DNA from: RYN-230 sp036497945
GTDB lineage: Bacteria > Actinomycetota > Actinomycetes > Streptosporangiales > Streptosporangiaceae
Direction of reading: 5' to 3'
Assembly (NCBI GenBank): GCA_036497945.1
Contig: DASXIN010000040.1
Location: forward strand, 6,577 to 70,576
DNA: 64,000 nucleotides
The position numbers and the translations under genes were made by a program. Shown here piece after piece: positions 9,006-16,205 of the stretch; positions within the stretch are counted from its first letter, which is position 1, and each line of letters opens with the position of its first letter. Under the pieces are notes generated by a model, which was given only the letters and a program-made list of their open reading frames with translations, had not been told where the DNA came from and searched no databases.

Positions 9006-10472
9006 ATGCCCGTCACGCTCACGCACCCGGGGTCGGAGTCCTGGGCGTCGCTGCGTGCCCAGGTCAGGCTGCAGGCGGCCGGGCTGGCCACGCCGCGGCC
9101 GCCGGGGCCGGGGCAATGCCGCACCTGCCGCGGCCCGGCCCAGGGCGGCTACACCCGCTGCTTCCAGTGCGGCCTGCACGCCGAGACCGCCCCGGGCAGC
9201 CTGGCCGACGTCGCGGTCCCGGTCGCTTACGCGCCCAAGGGCGGCCGCCTGGCCCGGCAGCTGTGGCAGTACAAGTCCGGGCAGTCCGGGGCGCAGCGCC
9301 TGCTCCGCGCGCTGCTCCTTGTTTTCCTGCGCGATCATGGGCCGTGCGTGTGGCGCGGCGCCGCGATGCCGCCGCCCAGCCACGTCGCCGTGGTGCCCAG
9401 CGGCCGCGGCCGGCCAGGCCCGCACCCGCTGGCCGCCCTGATCCGGCCCTACCTGGCGCTGCCCTGGGCTGGGCTGGCCGTGGCCGACGCCCCGGGCGGC
9501 CCGGGCGGCCACGACCTCGATCCGGGCCGGTTCCGGGCCACCGGCCCGCTGCCCGGCGCCGCCGTGCTGCTGCTCGACGACACCTGGACGTCCGGCGGCA
9601 GCGCACAGGCCGCGGCGGTCGCGTTACGAGCCGCGGGCGCCCGGCACGTGGCCGTGGTGGTGCTCGGCCGTCACCTGGACCGGCTGCCGCCCGGCCTGGG
9701 CCAGCAGTTCCGGCTGGACCGCTGCGCGGTACATGAGTTGCCGCCGCTCAATAGGCTTGACCCCGTGATCTCCGATAACCCCTCACGGACCGCACTCGTC
9801 CGCAGGGCCCGGCGCATCAACCGGGAACTCGCGGTGCTCTATCCCGATGCGCACACCGAGCTCAACTTCGGCTCGCCGCTGGAACTGCTGGTCGCGACGG
9901 TACTGTCCGCGCAGACCACCGACGTGCGGGTCAACCTGGTCACTCCGGTGCTGTTCGCCCGGTACCGGTCGGCCGCCGACTACGCCGCGGCCGACCGCGC
10001 CGAGATGGAGAAGATCATCCAGTCCACCGGGTTCTTCCGGGCCAAGACCAACAGCCTCATCGGCCTGGGCCAGGCGCTCTGCGACCGGTTCGGCGGGCAG
10101 GTCCCGGCCACGCTGGCGGAACTGGTCACCCTGCCTGGGGTGGGCCGGAAAACCGCGAACGTCGTGCTGGGCAATGCCTTCGGGGTGCCCGGCATCACGG
10201 TGGACACGCACTTCTCCCGGCTGTCCCGGCGCTTCGGCTGGACCACCCAGACCGAGCCGGACAAGATCGAGCAGGAGGTCGGCGCGCTGTTCCCGAAGTC
10301 CGAGTGGACGATCCTGTCGCACCGGCTGATCTGGCACGGCAGGCGGGTGTGCCTCGCTCGCAGGCCCGCCTGCGGGGCCTGCGAGCTGGCCCGGCTGTGC
10401 CCGTCCTTCGGCGAAGGCCCCACCGACGAAAAGACGGCCCGTGCCCTGGTGAAGTCGGGCCCGTTCTCATGA
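9006..10472 (+). CDS. nth: ComF-like phosphoribosyltransferase fused to endonuclease III
   Basis: 488 aa in one open frame from ATG 9006. Residues about 37-60 form a four-cysteine zinc ribbon (CRTC...CFQC) and 60-235 a ComF-type phosphoribosyltransferase with the PRPP loop VLLLDDTWTSGGS. From about residue 254 it is endonuclease III, a DNA glycosylase/AP lyase of base-excision repair. It has helix-hairpin-helix LPGVGRKTA with catalytic K382, catalytic D400 in VDTHFSRL, and a 4Fe-4S motif C-x6-C-x2-C-x5-C (CLARRPACGACELARLC). No stop separates the halves; a GTG at 9765 could also give a free Nth by internal initiation. The NUDIX start overlaps its stop. Confidence 0.85.
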   Translation: MPVTLTHPGSESWASLRAQVRLQAAGLATPRPPGPGQCRTCRGPAQGGYTRCFQCGLHAETAPGSLADVAVPVAYAPKGGRLARQLWQYKSGQSGAQRLLRALLLVFLRDHGPCVWRGAAMPPPSHVAVVPSGRGRPGPHPLAALIRPYLALPWAGLAVADAPGGPGGHDLDPGRFRATGPLPGAAVLLLDDTWTSGGSAQAAAVALRAAGARHVAVVVLGRHLDRLPPGLGQQFRLDRCAVHELPPLNRLDPVISDNPSRTALVRRARRINRELAVLYPDAHTELNFGSPLELLVATVLSAQTTDVRVNLVTPVLFARYRSAADYAAADRAEMEKIIQSTGFFRAKTNSLIGLGQALCDRFGGQVPATLAELVTLPGVGRKTANVVLGNAFGVPGITVDTHFSRLSRRFGWTTQTEPDKIEQEVGALFPKSEWTILSHRLIWHGRRVCLARRPACGACELARLCPSFGEGPTDEKTARALVKSGPFS

Positions 10473-11170
10473 ACGTGTCTGTACGGAGGGACGACCCGGA
10501 GCCCCCGGATCGCCGCTTCGCGCCGAGTGGCGGCGGGCCGCCGTCCTGGCTGCGTGACCTGGCCGTGGCCGTGGCCGGGAGCCCGGTGCCGCCGCTGCTG
10601 CGGCCGCCGCCGGACGGCGGCCGCCCGTCGGCCGTCCTGGTCCTGTTCGGCGACGGGCCGGAGGGCCCCGATCTGCTGCTGGTACAGCGCGGCCCGGGGC
10701 TGCGCCGTCATTCCGGCCAGCCCGCTTTCCCCGGCGGTGCCATCGACCCGTCGGACGGCGGCCCGGTTCCGGCCGCGCTCCGGGAGGCGGCCGAGGAAGC
10801 CGGGGTGGACCCGGCCGGGGTAGACGTGCTGACCGTGCTGCCCGACCTGTTCATCGCGCGCAGCGGGTTCGCGGTCACCCCGGTGCTCGCCTGGTGGCGC
10901 CGGCCGGTCCCGGTCGCGGCGGCCGACCCGCCCGAGGTGACCGCCGTGGCCCGCGTTCCGCTCAGCGAACTGGCCGATCCGGCCCGGCGGCTGCGCATCC
11001 GGCACCCGTCCGGGATGACCGGGCCCGCCTTCCGGGTCCGCGGCATGCTGGTCTGGGGGTTCACCGCCGCGCTGGTCGACCGGCTGCTCGCGCTGGGTGG
11101 CTGGGAGCGGCCCTGGGACCGCGGCCAGGTCGAGGACCTACCCCCGGAGACACTCGCCGCCGGGAGTTGA
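10469..11170 (+). CDS. NUDIX hydrolase (CoA pyrophosphatase-like)
   Basis: 233 aa, ATG overlapping the nth stop (ATGA). The Nudix box runs from GGAIDPSDGG to LREAAEEAGV, with the REAAEE metal-binding core; aspartate replaces the first glutamate of the consensus. The preceding HSGQPAFPGG is typical of CoA/nucleoside diphosphate pyrophosphatases of the NudL type. The first 25 or so codons (RRDDPEPPDRRFAPSGG) are encoded by a dispersed hairpin repeat found elsewhere in the window and are probably not part of the ancestral domain. The order nth-NUDIX-marP matches Mycobacterium, where a thioredoxin-like gene also intervenes. Confidence 0.85.
   Translation: MNVSVRRDDPEPPDRRFAPSGGGPPSWLRDLAVAVAGSPVPPLLRPPPDGGRPSAVLVLFGDGPEGPDLLLVQRGPGLRRHSGQPAFPGGAIDPSDGGPVPAALREAAEEAGVDPAGVDVLTVLPDLFIARSGFAVTPVLAWWRRPVPVAAADPPEVTAVARVPLSELADPARRLRIRHPSGMTGPAFRVRGMLVWGFTAALVDRLLALGGWERPWDRGQVEDLPPETLAAGS
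10485..10543 (+). repeat. dispersed hairpin repeat copy within NUDIX coding sequence
   Basis: About 59 bases matching the tandem units at 63.3 kb and the start of the 48.86 kb element: the core GATCGCCGCTTCGCGCCGAG, then GGCGGC and GCCGCCG. Here it is read in frame as the N-terminal residues of the NUDIX hydrolase. No CTAG flank is present at this copy. Confidence 0.65.
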
Positions 11171-11237
11171 AGCCCAGGCCGCGCGCGGTTAGGGCCTGGC
11201 CTATTAGCACAGTGCGACCAACCACCGGGCTAGGCGC

Positions 11238-11252
11238 TATACGGTGGGCGGG
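11238..11252 (+). promoter_or_regulatory. candidate promoter with leaderless start for marP
   Basis: TATACG at 11238-11243 resembles a -10 box and sits eight bases before the GTG start at 11252. No ribosome-binding sequence lies between, which would suit a leaderless mRNA, common in actinobacteria. No clear -35 box is seen. Confidence 0.3.
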
Positions 11253-12442
11253 TGTCGGGTGACGTGCTTGACCTGATCTTGATAGCGCTCGCCGCGGCGT
11301 TTGCCGTGGCCGGCTACCGGCAGGGCTTCATTGTCGGCATCTTGAGCTTCGCTGGCTTCCTCGGCGGGGCCGCCATCGGCGCCACGTTCGCGCCTAAGCT
11401 GGCCCGCTCACTGGTGCAGGGCACGACCCAGCAGGCCCTGGTCGCGATCGTGGCGGTGTTCGTCGCGGCCATGATCGGCCAGCTCCTCGCGTCCGCGGTC
11501 GGCGCCGCGGTCCGCTCCCGGGTGAACTGGCGCCCGGCAACCCTGATCGACTCGGTGGCCGGGGCCGTGGTGAGCGTGCTGTCCGTGCTGCTGATCGCCT
11601 GGCTGATCGGCTCGGCGGTGGTCAACGCGCCGTTTGCCACGGTCACCAACCAGGTCAACCGCTCGGCCGTACTGAAGACGGTGGACGGGGTCATGCCGTC
11701 CGCCGCGCGGACCATGTTCTCCGACTTCCGCAGCCTGCTGGCCACCGGTCCGTACGTGCAGGTGTTCGGGGCGCTGGGCGCGGAGCCCGCGCTGACCGTG
11801 GCCGCGCCGGACCCCGCGGTGCTCAACTCGGCTGGGCTGGTCCGCGCCCGGGACAGCATCGTCAAGGTCATCGGCGTCGCGCCGAGCTGCTCCCGGCGCA
11901 TCGAGGGATCCGGGTTCGTCATCTCCCCGCAGCACATCCTGACCAACGCGCACGTGGTGGCCGGGGTCACCCAGGCCCAGACGGTGATCACCCGGCTGGG
12001 CCGTCACCTGGCCGCCACCGTGGTGCTGTTCGACCCGCAGCGTGACCTGGCCGTGCTCTACGTGCCCGGCCTGCGGGCGGCCCCGCTGTCCTTCGCCGGC
12101 CCGGCCCAGTTGGGCGCCAGCGCGATGGTCGCTGGATACCCGCTGGACCAGAACTTCACCGTGGTGCCCGCCCGGATCGGCGACGATCAGCTCGCCCAGG
12201 CACCGGACATCTACCAGTCGAAGGAAGTCACCCGGCAGATCTACTCGATCCGGGCCGACGTCCGGGCGGGTAACTCCGGCGGGCCGCTGCTGAACCCGAA
12301 CGGCACGGTCGACGGGGTGGTGTTCGCCGCTGCGGTCGGCGTCAAGGACACCGGTTACGCGCTGACCGCGGCGGAGGTCAGGTCGGACGCCAGACAGGGC
12401 GCCAACGCAACCGCGGCCGCCTCGACCCAGGCCTGCGATTAA
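11252..12442 (+). CDS. marP: MarP-type membrane-anchored serine protease
   Basis: 396 aa, GTG start. Four N-terminal hydrophobic helices (about 5-150, CvpA-like domain) anchor a chymotrypsin-fold protease outside the membrane. The catalytic triad is visible: H234 (TNAHVVAG), D265 (DPQRDLAVLY) and S342 (RAGNSGGPL). C213 and C395 correspond to the disulfide pair that controls the mycobacterial enzyme. Length and layout match Mycobacterium tuberculosis MarP (Rv3671c), needed for acid and oxidative stress resistance. The neighbours (nth, NUDIX, EphE-like, holin-X) are the same as in mycobacteria, which supports the name. Confidence 0.9.
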   Translation: MSGDVLDLILIALAAAFAVAGYRQGFIVGILSFAGFLGGAAIGATFAPKLARSLVQGTTQQALVAIVAVFVAAMIGQLLASAVGAAVRSRVNWRPATLIDSVAGAVVSVLSVLLIAWLIGSAVVNAPFATVTNQVNRSAVLKTVDGVMPSAARTMFSDFRSLLATGPYVQVFGALGAEPALTVAAPDPAVLNSAGLVRARDSIVKVIGVAPSCSRRIEGSGFVISPQHILTNAHVVAGVTQAQTVITRLGRHLAATVVLFDPQRDLAVLYVPGLRAAPLSFAGPAQLGASAMVAGYPLDQNFTVVPARIGDDQLAQAPDIYQSKEVTRQIYSIRADVRAGNSGGPLLNPNGTVDGVVFAAAVGVKDTGYALTAAEVRSDARQGANATAAASTQACD

Positions 12443-12629
12443 TTAGCTCAACGCCAGTACCCGCGACCCGCCGACACTCGCGCGCAGCCGCCCCGGCGTA
12501 CGGCGGGCGGTACCTGCGACCAGCCGTCCGCCCCGGCCCGGCCCTCCCGCGCACGCCGGTACCGGCCACCCACCCTCGCGCGGCCGCCCCCCAGGAAACG
12601 GCCGTCCCCGCGACCCGCGGCCGCCGTGA

Positions 12630-13130
12630 TCAGTTCGAACGGGTCAGCATGAGGTGCGGATCCAGCCCGGCCAGCCCGGTCGCCTCGATGCGGTCCGCCA
12701 GCTCGGTCGCGGCCGAACTCAGCCCGGCCGCGTCGATGTCGTACGGCGCCGTCCCGGCGTAGCCGCCGACTCGTTCCGCGCCGCGGCGGAGCAGCGCGGC
12801 GGCGCCGCGGGCATTGCCCCGCTGCGCGTGGGTCAGGCCCACCGCGAGCTGGGCCAGGCCGCGCCACAGCTCACGCTGGGCGGCGGGGGCCTGCTTCCAG
12901 GACGCCTCGAGCACCTCGTGCGCGTGAAACGCGCGGCCGCTGTCCAGCAGTTGCTGGGCCAGGGCCAGCGCCTCGGCTGGCGGGAGCGAGAGATCGTCGG
13001 GAACCCGTTCCGCGCCGGACGTACCGCGGCGCAGTGGCCGGCCCAGCTCGTCCCGGGGCCGGGCACTACGCGGCCGCCCGGAGCTATCCCGGTCCCGGCC
13101 CGGCCCAGCGTCGGGGGCGCCTGCCGTCAT
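12630..13130 (-). CDS. DUF309 family protein
   Basis: 166 aa from the ATG at 13130, which overlaps the stop of the upstream hydrolase gene (ATGA). A disordered, Arg/Asp-rich N-terminus (1-45) precedes a helical bundle with the family signature LLDSGRAFHAHEVLEASW. DUF309 proteins are small, mostly uncharacterised helical proteins. It is the last gene of the leftward group holin-X, EphE-like, DUF309; 187 bases of plain GC-rich sequence separate it from marP. Confidence 0.75.
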   Translation of the reverse strand: MTAGAPDAGPGRDRDSSGRPRSARPRDELGRPLRRGTSGAERVPDDLSLPPAEALALAQQLLDSGRAFHAHEVLEASWKQAPAAQRELWRGLAQLAVGLTHAQRGNARGAAALLRRGAERVGGYAGTAPYDIDAAGLSSAATELADRIEATGLAGLDPHLMLTRSN

Positions 13131-14050
13131 CGTTCGGGTTCTGGGTCGGCCAGCCAGCCGCGCAGCTCGGTGTCGAATCGCTGCGGCTGCTCCTCGTGCG
13201 GGAAATGCCCGGACCCGTCGAGCAGCCGCCAGCGGTACGGCCCGTCGACGTGCCGGCCGGCGCCGCGCGCGGTGACGGGCAGCACGCAAGTGTCCAGCGA
13301 GCCCTGCAAGTGCAGGGTGGGTGCCTGGATCGGCGCGTGCATCCGCCGCGCGTAGCGCATCCCGTCCGGCCGCAGCCGGGAGCGCATGAACCAGCGGTGG
13401 TACTCCAGGGCGGAGTGCGCCACCGAGGGGATGCACATGGCGGTCCGGTACCGGCGTTCGGTGTCTGGATCCGGCCAGCCCGGGCCAGACCAGGCACGCA
13501 GCATCTGGCCGACTCGCTGGGCATGGTCCCGGACCAGGTTGTGCTCGGGCAGCACCGGGACCTGGAAGCCGAACGCGTAGCCGCTCCGGCGGCCCTGACC
13601 GAGCGGGTCGGTGAGCAGCGCATTACGCATCCGCAGCGGGTGCGCCATCGAGACGACCGCGAGCCGCCGGACTACCTTCGGGTGGTACGCCGCCATGGTC
13701 CAGGCCACCAGGCCGCCCCAGTCGTGCCCGATGACCACGGCATTCGCCTCACCCAGCGACCGGATCAGCCCGGCCGCGTCGGACGCCGCGGTGATCAGGT
13801 CGTAGCCGCGCGGCGGTTTGTCGCTGCCGCCGTAGCCGCGCAGGTCCGCGGCCACCGCCCGGTAGCCGGCTTCGGCCAGCGTGACCAGCTGGCCCCGCCA
13901 GGTCCACCAGAACTGCGGAAAGCCGTGCAGCATGAGCACCAGCGGGCCGTCGCCGGCCTCAGCAATGTGGAACCGGGTGCCGTTCGCGCTGATGGCTCGG
14001 TGCGACCACGGGCCATCAACGTAGATGGCTGACTCGCCCCGCAGGGTCAT
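13127..14050 (-). CDS. alpha/beta hydrolase, epoxide hydrolase EphE-like
   Basis: 307 aa, ATG start. Alpha/beta hydrolase with the oxyanion HGFP motif (LMLHGFPQFWWTW), nucleophile Asp in VIGHDWGGL and catalytic His in SGHFPHEEQP. A nucleophile Asp flanked by HDWGG is typical of epoxide hydrolases and haloalkane dehalogenases. Location between marP and the holin-X gene mirrors ephE (Rv3670) of Mycobacterium. Substrate unknown. Confidence 0.8.
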   Translation of the reverse strand: MTLRGESAIYVDGPWSHRAISANGTRFHIAEAGDGPLVLMLHGFPQFWWTWRGQLVTLAEAGYRAVAADLRGYGGSDKPPRGYDLITAASDAAGLIRSLGEANAVVIGHDWGGLVAWTMAAYHPKVVRRLAVVSMAHPLRMRNALLTDPLGQGRRSGYAFGFQVPVLPEHNLVRDHAQRVGQMLRAWSGPGWPDPDTERRYRTAMCIPSVAHSALEYHRWFMRSRLRPDGMRYARRMHAPIQAPTLHLQGSLDTCVLPVTARGAGRHVDGPYRWRLLDGSGHFPHEEQPQRFDTELRGWLADPEPER

Positions 14051-14056
14051 GGAATC

Positions 14057-14503
14057 TCAGCCCGCCTCGACCGCCGGCCGCCCCGGCGTCTCCTCGTCCT
14101 GCTTGAGCATGGCCAGGTCCTCCCGGACGGACTCACGCGTCCGGCGCAGCCCACTGATTCCGCGCACCCTGAGCCATATCACCACGGCGCAGAGGGCGGC
14201 CAGCACGGCCCACGTCCCGGCCACGATGAGGAACGCCGCCCAGTTCCAGATGCCCACCGTGATCAGCCCGTAGGCGTAGGCGAAGCTCAGCATGACCAGG
14301 ATGAGGAAGCCGAAGAACAGGATGGTGGCGGCCAGGGCGACCGCCAGGCCGACCCGCTGGGCATCACCGCGCAACTCCACCTTGGCCAGGTCAATTTCGC
14401 ACTTGACCAGCGTGCTGACATCCTTGATGGCCTGCGAGACGAGATCACCGATTGACGGCTCGCTGGCATTGCCCAGTGACTGCGTAACTGCCGGCCTGGC
14501 CAT
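14057..14503 (-). CDS. actinobacterial holin-X (phage holin superfamily) membrane protein
   Basis: 148 aa from ATG 14503, chosen for the upstream GAGGGGAG; a longer frame to 14560 is possible. An N-terminal helix (LVSQAIKDVSTLVKCEIDLA) is followed by two hydrophobic hairpin helices (about 55-80 and 88-115) and a charged tail. This is the usual plan of the Actinobacterial Holin-X family, chromosomal membrane proteins not tied to phage. It matches the Rv3669 position next to ephE/marP. Confidence 0.75.
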   Translation of the reverse strand: MARPAVTQSLGNASEPSIGDLVSQAIKDVSTLVKCEIDLAKVELRGDAQRVGLAVALAATILFFGFLILVMLSFAYAYGLITVGIWNWAAFLIVAGTWAVLAALCAVVIWLRVRGISGLRRTRESVREDLAMLKQDEETPGRPAVEAG

Positions 14504-15241
14504 CCGCACTCCCCTCGCGCGATCGGTGCCGCTCACTTTTCCCTGTGATTCACCGTGCACAGGGCGGGCAGCAGGTCAGTCCGGGCGCGAGGCGCCAGGA
14601 ATTGCCCTTAAATCCCGGGAACAGCGGTCCCCTCGGGACGTGATCTTACGGGATTACCCGCCCGCACTTCAGCGCGGCCTTCCGCTATTGCGCGGGAGCA
14701 TCACCAATGACCAGCGCACAGCCGATTTTTCTAGCGTAGGGGTGATGCTAGCCAGAGCACCATTCCGCTGGCGACGCGGGGCGCGCCGCAGGCGTGTCCC
14801 CGCCGAGCCAGCGGAACGGGAACAGGGGGGTGCGGGGGGATCCCCCCCGCCTTGCGGCGCCGAGGCGGGGCGCGGCGAAGCCGTGTCCCCGCCGAGCAGC
14901 CGCTCGCCGCGAAGCGGCGATCGGGGGGCCCGGGGGGTCGCCCCCCCGACTAGCACCGCCTGGCACGGCAGGTCGGGCTACCAAGCGTGCACCTCATCAT
15001 GAGGCAGTCCCGAGCCGACGTTAAGTGCTGACGTGGTCTGGACCTGGGCCTGCCTCGGCCGCCTTCCGCGGCTGCTGGTCGCGTGGGTACCCGGCTGCCG
15101 TGCCAGGACGCTTGTACTAGTCACCTTTCTACGGCGGATCAGCGGGCAGCGAAAGACCTGGCCGTGATGGATTCGTTATCTTGATCGATCCGCGCTGTCA
15201 CATTCCTGGGCGGCGCAGTGCAGGCTGTCTGGTGCGGCTGG
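14504..15241. other. 738-base gene-free stretch between HAD-IB and holin-X genes
   Basis: Contains the hairpin repeat element at 14748-14953. The flanks (14504-14747 and 14954-15241) show no convincing coding frame, RNA gene or clear terminator; the promoter of the leftward holin-X/EphE/DUF309 group should lie just right of 14503. Confidence 0.5.
14748..14953 (-). repeat. GC-rich multi-hairpin repeat element, CTAG-bounded, copy 1
   Basis: About 206 bases delimited by CTAG at 14748-14751 and 14950-14953. Read on the minus strand it aligns with the element at 48857-49105: a GGGGGGCGACCCCCC-type hairpin, GATCGCCGCTTCGCGGCGA, GACACGGCTTCGCCGCG, GGATCCCCCCGCACCCCCC, then a GGGGACACGCCTGCGGCGCG module. 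Several parts are near-perfect palindromes. Confidence 0.75.
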
Positions 15242-15964
15242 TCAGGCCCCAGGTCGCGGCTCGCCAGCCCTGGGCAGCTCGCGGAACGTCAGTACCGGCC
15301 AGCCTCGCTGCTGGGCCAGCCTGCGCAGCGCCCGGTCCGGGTTCACCGCGTGCGGCCGGCCGACCGCCTCCAGCATCGGCAGGTCGGTGACCGAGTCGCT
15401 GTAGGCGTAGCAGTCGGCCAGCTGGTAGCCGCGTTCCGCGGCCAGCTCCCGGACCCGCTGCGCCTTGGCCTCGCCGTAGGCGTAGAACTCCATCTGCCCG
15501 GTGTAACAGCCTTCGGCGATCTCCATCCGGGTAGCGATGACCAGGGCGGCGCCGAGCAGGGCGCCGATCGGCCCGACCATCTCCTGCCCGGACGTGCTCA
15601 CGATGATTACGTCCTCGCCGGCCGCGCGGTGCCGGTTGAGCAGCGCGCGTGCCTCGTCGTAGATGTACGGCAAGATGAGTTCGTCCAGGTGCCGCGTGAC
15701 GATGTCCCGTACCCGCTCGGCGGGCCAGCCCCGGCACAACTGGCCGGCTTGCTCCCGGATCCGCTCCATCCGCTGGTGGCTGGCCCCGTGCCGGCTGAAA
15801 AGCAGCTGGGCCACCGCGCCGCGGACCGCGTCACCCCTGCTGATCAGGCCATTGCGGTAAAACGAGGGCCCGTAGGCGAGCGTGGCCGACTTGGCGATGA
15901 TCGTCTTATCGAGGTCAAAGAACGCTGCGACCGGCCGGCCACCGCCGGCGACGGAACTAGTCAC
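15242..15964 (-). CDS. HAD-IB family phosphatase
   Basis: 240 aa from GTG 15964, chosen because the homologous core begins there; the frame stays open 75 codons further upstream with no recognisable homology. HAD motif I FFDLDKTII (nucleophile and acid Asp), motif II IIVSTSGQEM and motif IV YSDSVTDLPML are present. The IB subfamily includes phosphoserine-phosphatase-like enzymes, and this member resembles mycobacterial Rv3661. Substrate unknown. It reads leftward, downstream of the helicase promoter region but separately transcribed. Confidence 0.75.
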   Translation of the reverse strand: MTSSVAGGGRPVAAFFDLDKTIIAKSATLAYGPSFYRNGLISRGDAVRGAVAQLLFSRHGASHQRMERIREQAGQLCRGWPAERVRDIVTRHLDELILPYIYDEARALLNRHRAAGEDVIIVSTSGQEMVGPIGALLGAALVIATRMEIAEGCYTGQMEFYAYGEAKAQRVRELAAERGYQLADCYAYSDSVTDLPMLEAVGRPHAVNPDRALRRLAQQRGWPVLTFRELPRAGEPRPGA

Positions 15965-16096
15965 AGCACCGGAGCCTAGAGCCGAATGCGTGCAATCGTT
16001 GGCATCTAGCCCTGACCAATTGGTAACTTGGCCCGGATACACGTAGGCTTTGCTGAGTGACGGGACCGGCTCTGCCCCCCCGGGGCCGGACCGTTT

Positions 16097-16131
16097 GGCG
16101 ACCCCCGCTCTCCCCCCCGGCGGGGGTCGCC
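16097..16131 (-). terminator. hairpin downstream of helicase gene
   Basis: A perfect 12-base-pair stem, GGCGACCCCCGC paired with GCGGGGGTCGCC, with an 11-base loop. It lies just past the helicase stop (minus strand). There is no long T tract, as is common for actinobacterial terminators. It also sits upstream of the HAD-IB gene. Confidence 0.5.
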
Positions 16132-16205
16132 CCCTTACCGCCGTATTGTGGCTATTTCCCCTGGTCAGGCCAGGGTTCTGCGGGTCCATCCAACTGCCCA
16201 GGACA

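Noticed and set aside
12443..12629. Possible repeat or gene between marP and DUF309
   Set aside because: GC-rich with minor repeats, but no match to the hairpin family and no codon-like pattern.
13131..13436. Long N-terminal extension of the DUF309 protein
   Set aside because: It would lie wholly inside the EphE-like coding sequence; the ATG at 13130 with ATGA overlap is the expected start.
14057..14503. Holin-like gene as evidence of a prophage
   Set aside because: Holin-X proteins are ordinary chromosomal genes in actinobacteria, at this position next to ephE/marP; no other phage genes are present.
15965..16189. 75-codon N-terminal extension of the HAD-IB protein
   Set aside because: Sequence before the GTG at 15964 has no HAD homology and reads through the hairpin at 16097-16131, so it is probably untranslated.
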